Positions 47,224 to 57,225 of a DNA stretch of 64,000 nt are shown here, one piece after another. The position numbers were made by a program, and so were the translations under genes. This stretch comes from Scenedesmus sp. ARA3. Its lineage: Eukaryota > Chlorophyta > Chlorophyceae > Sphaeropleales > Scenedesmaceae. Each line of letters opens with the position of its first letter. Positions within the stretch are counted from its first letter, which is position 1. The notes below the pieces were generated by a model. The model did no database searches and had not been told where the DNA came from. It was given only the letters and a program-made list of their open reading frames with translations. The stretch lies in contig RWJK01001881.1 in the NCBI GenBank assembly GCA_004335835.1, positions 347 through 64,346 on the forward strand, read 5' to 3'.

Positions 47224-48504
47224 ATGGCAGCAGATGAACGCGTGCACAAAAAGACAAATTTTGGGCCAATTCCGGAGGCTCAAGCTTCGCAACCGCACCA
47301 GGAAGTGCCAGCTCTCAGCAAACCTAGCCCCACTGGGGCTTCAGATGGCTTGGCTGCAGCAGTAGCAAGGGCAAATGGCAAGGAGCAGCCGCAGACGCTG
47401 ACAATACCAGATCAGAAGGAACTGGCACACAGAAGAGACATATACAGTATACACGGAGAGCAGGTGAGTGTGGTCACGCTGCACGCAGCTTGGCATGGCA
47501 ACTTTGGAGTGGGCGTCATGTCAGCCTGAGACCATGTGGAGCCTTTGATGACTCAGTCACCCACGTATGGACACAGCTTCACACTCAGGCTCAAATCCTA
47601 GCCACCAACTGCTTGTCAGTAGTTTGAAAGCGCATAACACTTGGAGTTGCATGCCAAGCGTCATCTGTCCAGATGCATGTGCTACACTGATGTACCCTCT
47701 GCGCTGCCTGGTCTGTGTTGTGAACCTGTCTGGTGTGCTTGCAGGCAGCAAAGCGGCGAGCAGTGGCAGAGCTGATATTCTTTGCAGGCACGAATGACGT
47801 GTGGCGCTGCAAGCAGCTCGCAGGCACATGGAACATCAACGTGAGCAGCAGGCGCGGCGCTGCGGAGTCTGGGGCGCTGTGCTGCGTGCAAACTTGCTGA
47901 CAGCACATGCACTGAGCAAAGGCGGCAGCTGAGCAGCAGGCAGGAAGGCAGTTCTGCTCCCAAATTTGCTGCCGCCGGGGGCATTGATGAGTGCAAACAC
48001 AAATGTCAGCAATGTGGCTGTCTCACACATGTGCTGTGCTGGCCGCAGGTGGCCGACTCGACATGCATGGACTATGACAAGCGCACGCCACTGTGAGCTC
48101 GCAGCGCCGGCGCTCGGCATACAGATGCCCCTGACAGCAGCAGCAGCAGCAGCAACAGTAGCATAGGCATGCCTTCGTCAGCATCTCTGACACTTGTTGA
48201 TGTGACTTGGCGGTGGCAGCGCATGACACCTGCTGATGTGCTGCTGTCCTGGTATCCTTGCGCGTGTGCTGCTGATTTCATGCTGCCAGTCGGCCACGTG
48301 TTGCGCAGTCAGCCGTCAGCTGATGAGGGCCGCTGATTTGTGCCGCGTTTGCTGTGCTTGTGTGCTTTGCAGGCACATCGCGTGCGCGGAGGGCGCGTAC
48401 AGTGTGGCGCAGTGGTTGATAGAGACGGGCGTGGACGTCAACCCACGCGACAGGCACGACAGGACACCACTGGAGGTGCGCGGCAGGCGGCAACAGCAGG
48501 CCAG

Positions 48505-48562
<58 letters not shown>

Positions 48563-48862
48563 GAAGAACAGCAGCTGTGCTGCTGACTGGGCAGCTTGGT
48601 GGTCCTAATCACAGCTGATGCACCAGCAAAAGCAGCAGCAGTGTTTGTCAAAGCGTGCTGCAGGGTTGGTCTTGCGCTCTCTGCTGCAGCGTTATTGCCC
48701 ACCAGCTGCCTACTTGCTGTGCACTCTCGATTAATTGTAACCTGGCTGTACTGCTGGGTGCTGCTGCCGCCCTGCAGGAGGCTGTGCGCATGGACCACCT
48801 GGAGGTGGTCAAGCTGATGGAGGGCAAGGGCGGCAAGGTCTGGGAGGACGGGCAGGTGAGGG

Positions 48863-48895
<33 letters not shown>

Positions 48896-50576
48896 GCGGC
48901 GACGGCAGCAGCAGCAGCAGCAGCGGCGGCGGTGCCGGCGGAGCTGCTTGGATGTTATAACAATAACTGCACCAGCATGTGCAGCAGCGCGCCAGCTGGG
49001 ACAGTAGTGTGTACTTTGACGGCTGGCCAAGGGGCGCATAATTTACAGGCAGCATGTCGCCGAGTGCAAGAGGCGCTGCTGACAGCTGCTGGACGCTGCT
49101 CACTGCTGCTGCCCGTGGTGTGTCTGGGTGCGTCTGCTGGTGCAGCTGGTGGCGCTGGAGGCCAGCAAGATGCGTGGGCTGGTCAACACACGCGTGGGCG
49201 TGATGCACTCCATCGGCTGGGACCCCGAGTGGGAGGTGCGTGGCAGCGCACAGCAGCAGCACAGCAGGGCTGCAGGGCAGGGCTGCAGCTTGGTGGCTGG
49301 CCGTTGGCAGGACATGTGCTAGCTGATGCAGAGGCATTGCCAGCCAGGCAGCAGTGGTTCAAATCTGTGCAGCTGCAGCGGCAAATTGAGCGGCACTGCA
49401 CTGCCAGCATACGCAAGTATATCAACCGTTCCTGCAACGAGCAGGCACAAAGAAGTGGCCAAGCTGCGCCAGTGACTGTGTAACAGACTGTGGCTTCCGA
49501 AGGTAAACCACTGCTGCTGCTGCTGCTGCTGCAGGTCAATCCTAAGGAGCTCAAGCTGGTGGAGCGCATCGGTGAGCAGCATCATGCAGCTCACAGGCTG
49601 GGGGGGGGCTTAGCAGAGCATGCTACAGCAGTGCGCAATGTGTGCAGCAGCAGCCTGAAAGCTGCGCAGGCGCCTGTTCATGCCAGCAGAGCAGCAGCAC
49701 ATCCCACTCGCTACAGCCAGCCCTGCCTGCTCAGCACTAACCGTGTCTGCTGCTGCCTGCTCACTGCTGCTGCTGCTGCTGCTGCAGGCGGTGGCGAGTT
49801 TGGTGAGGTGTACAAGGCCAAGTGGCACGGCAGCTACGTGGCAGCCAAGGTGCTCAAGCGCAGCGATGAGATTGCGCTGGGCGACTTCCGCACGGAGATC
49901 GCCATCCTGCGCAAGATCCACCACCCCAACTGCGTGCAGGTGCGGCCGAGGGGCTGGGGCGCGGATGACACGTGGTAACACATCCTGTAGCATTGGCATG
50001 CTGTGCGGCACTACATGCCATGCTCGCCGTACCGACTGATGGTGACCAGCAATGCATACGTTTGTCGCACCCCTGCTCTGTGATGCGCTGCACCGACTTG
50101 CGTCCTTATGCTGGCGTGTGCCTCACCGTGCTGTGGCTGCAGTTCCTGGGCGCCTGCACGAAGCAGAAGCCGTACATCGTGCTGACGGAGCTCATGGCGT
50201 GCTCGCTCGCGGACGCCTTCCTCAAGACCTTCTACGCGCCCACGCAGCGCCGCCAGGTGGAGGTGGCGCTGGACTTTGCGCGCGGCATGGCCTACCTGCA
50301 CAGCAGGCGGCAGCCCATCGTGCACAGGTGCGGGCGGCAGTGTGCGCGTTTGTGATGGACAGGGGGCGGTGCTGTTTTGCTGTTGCGCTGCTCGTGGCTC
50401 CGCTGCGCGGAGGGGCTGCACGGCATGGCGGAGGGCTGTGGGCAGTTATGTGGGATGAACAGGGAACGGATATGGTGCTGCACATGGGTAGTGCTTATAT
50501 CAAGTACGCATGGCCTGACACATGATGTGTGCCGCTCGCCAAACCAACAAACCGTGTGTTGCGCGGTGCGGGATGC

Positions 50577-50615
<39 letters not shown>

Positions 50616-52203
50616 GCAGGGACCTGAAGCCCGCGAACCTCATGATCAGCGGCAACCTGCACGCCGACACTGAGCAGCTGTACCTGGACAGCGGCGTGGT
50701 CAAGGTGGCGGACTTTGGCCTGAGCAAGAGCCTGGTGCCCGTGGACAGGCACGGCCAGATGAGCATGAGCCTCACGCAGGTGCGCCCGGCTGGCGGCTGG
50801 CTGGAACACATAACATATGCATGAAGCAGAGCATGCGGCTGGTGGGATGGATGAGACGCAAGGAAGCGTGGGGCAGTGATAGGCAGCATGCAGCTTCGGC
50901 GCTTGCAGGGTTTCCAGCAGAGCAAGGACATGAGTATGAGCAAATGGCATGCGTATACCGAGGCTTGCTGCTGCTGCTGTGCCTGAACTGGCTGCTGCTG
51001 TGTGTGCTGCAGGTGTACAAGCTGACGGGTGAGACTGGCAGCTACCGCTACATGGCGCCAGAGGTGTTCAGGTGCGGACTGTGACGCAGCTGCTGCAGCA
51101 CTGCCTGCTGCAGCTCCTGCAGAACTTGCAGTTGCCTCTCTTCTCTGTCAGTTGTCAGCGCCTTTTTTACGACAGGGCCACCCAAAGCATTGACCAGCTG
51201 CAAGCATGCTGCACTGCACCTGCATACGCTTCTGGCGCCCCGTGGCGTGCAAGTTGCAACCGCCATCTACGCCCCCTGCTTGCATGACGTCATCCACCTC
51301 TCAGATATGTTCTCACCGCTTACCCCGAGTGCTGCCTTGCCATGCTGCCTCATCCCGCCTGCTGCCTCACCACGCCTGCCCATCAACCCCAGGCACGAGC
51401 CGTACAACCTCAAGGTTGACGTGTACAGCTTTGCCATGATCATCTTCCAGCTGTTTGAGACCACCACACCCTTCCACGGCCACGACCCGGTGGATGCGGC
51501 GCGCCAGGCCGCCATGCTGGGCGCACGCCCCGGCTTCCCGCCACGCAGGAACCTCACGCCCATGACGCAGGTTAGTATGCATTGCGCATTCGAAGCAATC
51601 GTGCTACATTGCTGTGTGCTAGTTTATAGTGCGGGTGGTGCATATGCATGCAGTTTTGGCCGAGCGTGGCGCGGCGGAGTTGATGCGTTGTGGTGGGAGT
51701 GGCTCTCTCGCTGTGCATGTGCGTTTGTTGACTGGTGTGCAGCATCGCGTGCCTGGGTGTCAGCTGCAAACCTGCTGGTTGAACTATGCCAGTCATGCGT
51801 CGCACGGCTCTTGCGCCAGCAGTGTGTTACTTGCATCGCAAGGCGAGGGTCCCTAAGAGCTGGTGGCAGCACGTGTCATGCCTTGTGCAGTACCAGCAAG
51901 GCGGGCTTGAGATCGCCATGGTGCTGCTCTGTTCAAAGAATTGGCACCGCCACTCCCACCGCATCGTGAGTCAACCACAAAGAAGTGACCCAGCTGCCTG
52001 CTGCTGCTGCTGCTGCTGCTGCTGCGTGCTGCTGCCGCCTGCAGTCGCTGCGCCAGCTGATTGAGGACTGCTGGGCGGCCGACCCCGAGGCGCGCCCCAG
52101 CTTTGAGGACGTGGTGTCGCGCCTGGAGGACCTGCTGCGGCAGCTGCCCAAGCACTCGCCCTACAGCAAGGCCGCGGAGGGGTGCGCCTGCAGCATGCAG
52201 TAG
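47224..52203 (+). CDS. ankyrin-repeat Raf/integrin-linked-kinase-like protein kinase
   Basis: Plant-type ILK/ankyrin protein kinase of the Raf-like MAPKKK group C. Thirteen exons fit in phase: 47224-47463, 47745-47840, 48049-48092, 48373-48475, 48778-48855, 49146-49235, 49535-49571, 49788-49939, 50143-50327, 50620-50779, 51013-51071, 51393-51570 and 52045-52203, for 526 residues. Residues about 85-185 form ankyrin repeats ('DYDKRTPLHIACAEGAYSVA', 'GVDVNPRDRHDRTPLEEAVR'). The kinase starts at 'NPKELKLVERIG'. It has an intact G-loop 'GGGGEFGEVY', Lys in 'VAAKVLK', 'HRDLKPANLMI', 'VADFGLSKS', 'GSYRYMAPEVF' and 'DVYSFAMIIFQLFE'. These residues predict an active kinase, unlike metazoan ILK. The C-terminus reads G-C-A-C-S-M-Q, a possible CaaX box. 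The first 80 residues are disordered. Role (osmotic or receptor signalling) is inferred from plant homologues. Confidence 0.92.
48506..48561 (+). repeat. (CAG)n microsatellite in kinase intron
   Basis: About 18 perfect CAG units just inside the intron after the second ankyrin exon (donor at 48475). It is the longest pure CAG tract in the window on this strand. Confidence 0.95.
48864..48932 (+). repeat. (AGC/GGC)n low-complexity tract in kinase intron
   Basis: Runs of AGC interrupted by GGC triplets directly after the donor at 48855. Intronic by the exon model. Confidence 0.85.
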
Positions 52204-52359
52204 CGGCAGGCCTGCCATGCGCGCAGGCTGCATGAAATGCATGTGTTGCCACATGGGTGCGGCTGCGCGCTGCTTCACTGCATGCAGTAGGCGAAAGCAG
52301 CGGCAGCGCGATGCCCTGCGCTGATGTATTCATGGGCGAGGGCAAGGCCAACAGCTGCT

Positions 52360-52420
52360 GGTGGTACAGCAAGGCGGCGGAGGGCTGCGGCTGCAGTGCG
52401 CAGTGGCAGCAGGAGCCGCA
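52360..52420 (+). pseudogene. partial duplicate of the kinase C-terminal coding segment
   Basis: About 190 bases after 'YSKAAEGC' of the kinase C-terminus (52161-52184), the sequence again reads Y-S-K-A-A-E-G-C followed by G-C-S-A-Q in an open frame. In the first copy the corresponding residues A-C-S-M-Q are followed by a stop. The second copy continues for about 60 codons. It may be a decayed terminal exon duplicate or an alternative 3' exon. Confidence 0.5.
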
Positions 52421-54540
52421 GCAACTAGGCAGTTCAAGGTTTATGAGGGGCAGCGCAGCACAGTCAGCACGTCAGGCGGTGACGGCCAGCGCCGCGCATA
52501 TGTTAAGTGGGCGTTGGTTCTGGCAGAGCCTCTGGTGCGCTGCTGCAGCAAGCCATAGCAGCACGCTTCCTGCTGCAGCATGCAACAGAGTGATGGCGTT
52601 GGCTTCTGTCTGCGTGCCTGCAGCTTTGTCTGAAGCTGCGCTACAATGTGCTTGCAGCTGTTAGCAGCAGCACTTTCGCAGCACTTTTGCACGTGCTGCT
52701 GGTGATGTGGGGCTGCATACGTTGGAGTCACTGAGCGCTCCACAGGCCAGCTGTCCGCTGATGCAGCAGCAGCGACAGCATAGTGTTATTTTGTATAGGT
52801 CAGCCTGTTTTGGTGCAGGCGCGGCGTGCTGTGCAGCCCAACCTTGAGATTCACTTGATCATGCTTCATGTGGGCAGCCACCTGACATCGAGTACAGTGC
52901 AGCTGCTGCCAGCAGGATGCCGCCTCCTTCACTAGGATGGTCTGGTATGCACTGCATGTAAATAGTTGTGTGTGTCAATCGCGTGAGCCTGGGTTGCCGT
53001 TTCAGGGATCGGTGCACCCTCTGGTTTGATAGCTGCGCACAGCCGCGCTGGTGCACAGCATAGCAGGCTGGTGTTGTTGTGACATGCCTGCAGTGTGTTT
53101 GTATCTAAACACCCAATCACGCATGCCAGTTTACTGGTGAGGTTGATGCAGGCTCTGGCAGTCACTGTGTGTGGGCTGGTATATGGTGCTGCGTGGCATG
53201 CGGCGGCTGCATGCCGATGCACCCGTGTATGACACCTGCCATTCCTGGTACGTGTAGGAGCCTGCTGCTGCAAGTGGTTGGCATCTGTGCACTGCACAGA
53301 CACCTGGCAGGTGAAGAGCACTGCATGGGCATTACCCAAGCTGCTGTGTTTTCTATGCCTGAGCATGCGTTTAAGGTGGTGCTGTATATGTGCTGCGTTG
53401 AGGGGGCGATGCAATGCCTGGCCCTCAGCTGGCTGTTCAATTGGCCATTGCCCTGCAACTTGCAGCCTGCAGTGCAAGTATACTACACGTATACTGACAT
53501 GAAGTTGCACATGGCATGCCAACAGCAGTGCTATGTCCTAGGGATGGCCGGTTCAACCGCAGCCGTCCGGCATTGAAAGTTGGAACTTTTGAGCATTAAA
53601 CGCAGTTGCACATGCGTGTCAAATTCGTTCTGCGGGGAATGCTTCTGTGCACCACAGCATGCTTTAAATGCGACTTGCACGTGGATGCCGTGGGCTTGTA
53701 CAGCAGGATGCTTCACTCCCCTGTTCTGCACGTGGTGATTGTGGTGTATGTGGCACAGTTGAAAGCGTTATGTACCACTGTGAGGGGCCTACAGGCGTGC
53801 GTGGGCGCCATTTCTGGGTGTCTTGGTGTCAGCCTGACAGTGTGGATGACGCAACAGGCAGTGTGGATGACGCAACCGGGTTCAAACCGTGGGCGTGCTG
53901 TGTTGTTCAAAGAGAGTTGTGCGCGAGCTTCAGCTAGTCCTCGCCATGTAATGGAGCGACTTTGCTGTTGAGGATTGCTTCAGCTGCCAGAAGTCTTTAT
54001 ACAGCTGCCTGCAAGCGGGCCATGGTGGCAGGGGGCGCCTCCTAGATGCGTGAGTGAGCAGCATGTTGCATTCAGGTATTGCAAACTGTGCTTACATGCC
54101 AATGCAAGCTTTTTACAAGCGGGCCTGCAGGGCCTAGCCACCTCAGTGCAGCTGTTGAGTGCATACCACACTGTGCCTGTAGCGCAGAACGCACACGCTG
54201 TCGCGTGTGATCGTGGTTGAGATGCATTCCATCAAACTGAGCAGCTTCATTGACGGTCAAGTTGCAGCGCACGCGTCCACACCAAAACGTGCTTTCTCGA
54301 CATGACCATGATGACCTGGCGCGGGCTCCCTTGAATGTGCAAACAGTGCGCCATCGGAAAGCTCCACAGAATAATGACCTGATGGGTATTTTGTCTCTGT
54401 TTTTTGTATTGATCATTTGCCAGCATCATAGTCGCGTGGCCGCAGCCAGAAAAACTCGTTCAATTAGGGCGCATAATCTTGGGGGGGTGGCGTAGGATCC
54501 TACGGCACCCTCTGGCCCGGAAACTTAGACGCAAGCAATT
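52421..54540. other. intergenic, no gene recognised
   Basis: 3' flank of the kinase and beyond. A 21-base unit 'cagtgtggatgacgcaac' plus variants is doubled near 53838-53880. Open frames here lack motifs. Confidence 0.4.
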
Positions 54541-54820
54541 GCAAATCCGCTTGCGGCAAGTTGCAGTGATATGTCCTAACATGAATCGACCAGCGCCTGA
54601 GGGCCGGTCATGCCCTGAGCGCGGAGGAGATAGAGTCGAAATGTGTGAGGTGGCGGTGATGTGAAGAAAATGAACTGGCTTTGATGCTCGGGCGAGGACA
54701 TCGCAAATCCGCTTGAGGCAAGTTGTAGTGTTATAATTTAAACGTGAGTGACCAGCGCCAGAGGGCCGGTCATGCCCTGAGGGCGGATGAGTTAGGATTA
54801 TAAAAGTGTGAAGTGGCTCT
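54541..54820 (+). repeat. two-unit tandem repeat, period 162 bases
   Basis: The unit starting 'gcaaatccgcttg' at 54541 recurs at 54703. It includes a shared core 'gagggccggtcatgccctga' and a common 'gtgtgaggtggc/gtgtgaagtggc' end. Identity is roughly 80% by eye. It lies in an AT-richer island. Confidence 0.8.
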
Positions 54821-54886
54821 GGACGGGTGCTGCTGAGCTACTAGCGCGTCTGCAAAGCCCTAACCCGTAAATGCACATGACGCAAG

Positions 54887-55153
54887 ATGAACATCAATAC
54901 ATCTGAAGTGGTCGACAAGCGTCCCAAGGCACAGACAGGCGCTATACAAGGAGTTGATCGCATCTCAATGTTCACAGGACCGCTCCTATCAGTCTCCGGG
55001 GCACTCACAGTGCTTTGCAGTAACTCCGCCTGCTACAAGTGGTGGAACAAGTTCAAAACAGTCCTTCTTCGCGCTCTTGGTGCCGAGCCTGTGGCATATG
55101 CAGCTTGCTCGCCCTGGACAGGCCAAGGTTCCAGTCACCACATGCCAAAGTGA
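54887..55153 (+). CDS. hypothetical 88-residue open frame
   Basis: ATG frame of 88 codons directly after the tandem repeat. Moderately basic, with 'ACYKWWNKFKTVLLRALGAE' as the only ordered-looking stretch. Codon composition is unlike the confident genes here, and no family is recognised. It may be part of an unrecognised mobile element or a chance frame. Confidence 0.2.
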   Translation: MNINTSEVVDKRPKAQTGAIQGVDRISMFTGPLLSVSGALTVLCSNSACYKWWNKFKTVLLRALGAEPVAYAACSPWTGQGSSHHMPK

Positions 55154-56265
55154 GTGCACAGTGCAGCGTTGCATGCATGCGTTTTTTTTTGGATATACCA
55201 ATCCAGTACCTCCCTTGAAATGGTATATATAAGAGATATTTTGTATATGGATGGGTGTGGGTGGTGAGCTGCGAGTTGAAATGTGAGTTGAAGTGTGAGT
55301 TGAAATGGGATGGGTGTGGGGTGCTCGCAGGAGCTCGACGCGTTACAATAGCAAGCCTTTTTGATATTCTAATGCTTGATATTGTAACGCGTATATTGGA
55401 TCAGAACAAAGTCCACATACGAGCTGACATCACATGAAGTAATGTCTCCCCCTCTCCTCCCCCTCTACTCCGGAATAGGGACAGTAATACTAAAAGAAAA
55501 ATGCAGCTGAAGTTCGATTTGATTATTCATCAAATTGCACGCCGTTTCAAAAGGCTGATGTTGTGGGGTTCCAGCGACAGCAGCATCGTCGAACTCTCCA
55601 GGAGCTGCGTCCATTGATCAGGACTATCTTGGACGGTAGTGTGACTGGCAGAAGCTGTGTTTTGATTGCGGCATCACGCTGCCATTGACTAGCAGATTAG
55701 TCGCCGAGTCCTTGCTAAGCCTACTCGCGCTGCAAGGCTTCATCAAGTAGATCATTTAGTTGATCAATCGAGATCGACATCAGGGAGGACGCTTAGAGGC
55801 CAGGTGAGCTGGGACTGCTACCCATCAGTAGCTCCCACTGCGCTTTCAATTTGGCTGGCCTCGGGGGGCTGTGGGGCAACAATACTAGCATTGAATATGC
55901 TAGATGTTTCAGCCAGCATTTTGACCGTGGGTGGGGCGCTTGCAGCATCGGCCACCACGCAACTCACAGCAGCTCACCTGCCAAGCATGTTGAAACGGGC
56001 GCTGCAGCACTCGTTGAGGACAGCCTGTATTGTTTGGTAACCTTTCACAGCAAATAACCTGGTCGGCACTCGGCAATGGAGGCCTCGGAGCTCTGGTGGA
56101 CAGCTTGCAGGACACGGCCGAAGCTGCTTGCATCGGGGCACGAGGCAGCAGTCTCAGTTCTGAGTGCTGCCGTGTGTGTTTTGCTGAATTGGCCAACTGA
56201 TCAGTACTGACCTGCCCTTGCCTGCGCTGCTGCCTCGACCGACCTGCAGGCCCCACTCGAGCACC
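55154..56265. other. AT-richer intergenic stretch with short tandem motif
   Basis: Includes a 13-base motif 'gtgagttgaaatg/gtgagttgaagtg' repeated about three times at 55265-55305. No gene recognised. The final 100 bases carry a probable intron acceptor and 5' UTR for the next gene. Confidence 0.4.
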
Positions 56266-57225
56266 ATGCCATCTAGTATGGCTGGTGTAGCCCTCTCAGT
56301 GCTGCTGGCCACAGCAGCACTACAACAAGCACAAGCAGCGCCCTGGGTCCCTGACTGGCTATCAGCCAGCCCCTTGGACAGCATCCAGCGTCTGGTGCAG
56401 CAGAGACAGCAACGAAAGCTGCAGAACTCACCCACCCTCTCAGCAGTAGCAGCAGCTGTGCCAAGCGAACAGCTTGTAGCAGCACCCCTTGGGATGCAGT
56501 TGCAGGAGGCAGGGGAGCAGGAAGCTACAGCCGGAAGCTACGGCGGTTACGGCTATGGATATGGAGAGTATGGCTACGGCTATGGTGGTTACGCGTACGG
56601 CGACAGCGAGCCAGCAATTGAGCTCGCCTTTGGCAGCCAGGGCTTGCAGGAAGCAGTGCAGCAGCCCGGCCTTGCCCCTACACTGGTCTACAACGAGCCA
56701 CAGCAGCCAGCTGCCGCTGCTGCTGTTGCACCCATTAGCAGCAGCGGTACCGGCCGCCGCCTGTCCCAGGTCATTGAGGCAGGCATGGCACATGCTGACG
56801 GCATTGAGCTGTCAGATGTTGCGGCCGCTGCTGTGGTGCCAGCTGTCAGCTTTGAGCTGCCCAGCGAGCGCCGCGCTGCGCGCAAGCTGCTGCTGTCTGC
56901 CAGCAAGATCAGTGTGGATGCGCTGGAGGCTGCTGTAGCCCCGCTGGCGCCCGTGGCACTGGCACTGGAGCTTGATGATGCCCTGCTGCCTGGTAGTGGC
57001 CGTGCTCTGCTGAGCATGGGTGAGGGCAGCTACGGTGGCAGCTACGGCGGCTATGGAGAGTATGGCTACGGCGATTACGGTTATGGTGGCTATGGCAGCT
57101 ATGGTGATGCTGCTGCCGCTGCAGAGAGCATGCCTGCCAGTGGCCGGGCGCTGCTGGCTGCTGCAGAGGATGATGATGTGAGCTTGTACCAGGTGTGGCT
57201 TGCCAACCACAATGTCCGGCGGTGA
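56266..57225 (+). CDS. secreted Gly/Tyr-rich protein with repeated R-x-L motifs
   Basis: 319 residues from ATG 56266 (upstream in-frame start at 56218 is not ATG-supported; ATG 56278 is also possible). Residues 1-24 are a secretory signal ('MAGVALSVLLATAALQQAQA'). Two Gly/Tyr blocks, about residues 91-113 and 252-282, consist of G-Y-G, G-E-Y-G and G-D-Y-G units. Between and after them are Ala/Pro/Val stretches. Five short motifs, R-K-L, R-R-L-S, R-K-L-L-L and twice G-R-A-L-L, punctuate the chain. The one at about residue 246 directly precedes the second Gly/Tyr block. Such composition is known from structural wall, matrix or adhesive proteins where Tyr can be cross-linked, so I infer an extracellular matrix component, perhaps cleaved at the R-x-L sites. 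No enzymatic domain. An acceptor CTGCAG 16 bases upstream of the ATG suggests a leader intron. Confidence 0.75.
   Translation: MPSSMAGVALSVLLATAALQQAQAAPWVPDWLSASPLDSIQRLVQQRQQRKLQNSPTLSAVAAAVPSEQLVAAPLGMQLQEAGEQEATAGSYGGYGYGYGEYGYGYGGYAYGDSEPAIELAFGSQGLQEAVQQPGLAPTLVYNEPQQPAAAAAVAPISSSGTGRRLSQVIEAGMAHADGIELSDVAAAAVVPAVSFELPSERRAARKLLLSASKISVDALEAAVAPLAPVALALELDDALLPGSGRALLSMGEGSYGGSYGGYGEYGYGDYGYGGYGSYGDAAAAAESMPASGRALLAAAEDDDVSLYQVWLANHNVRR

Noticed and set aside
53868..53900. tRNA-like 'gggttcaaacc' word
   Set aside because: No matching acceptor stem, D-arm or anticodon arm can be folded around it.
54541..54820. CRISPR-like spaced repeat
   Set aside because: There are only two units of 162 bases with no spacers, in a eukaryotic nuclear context.
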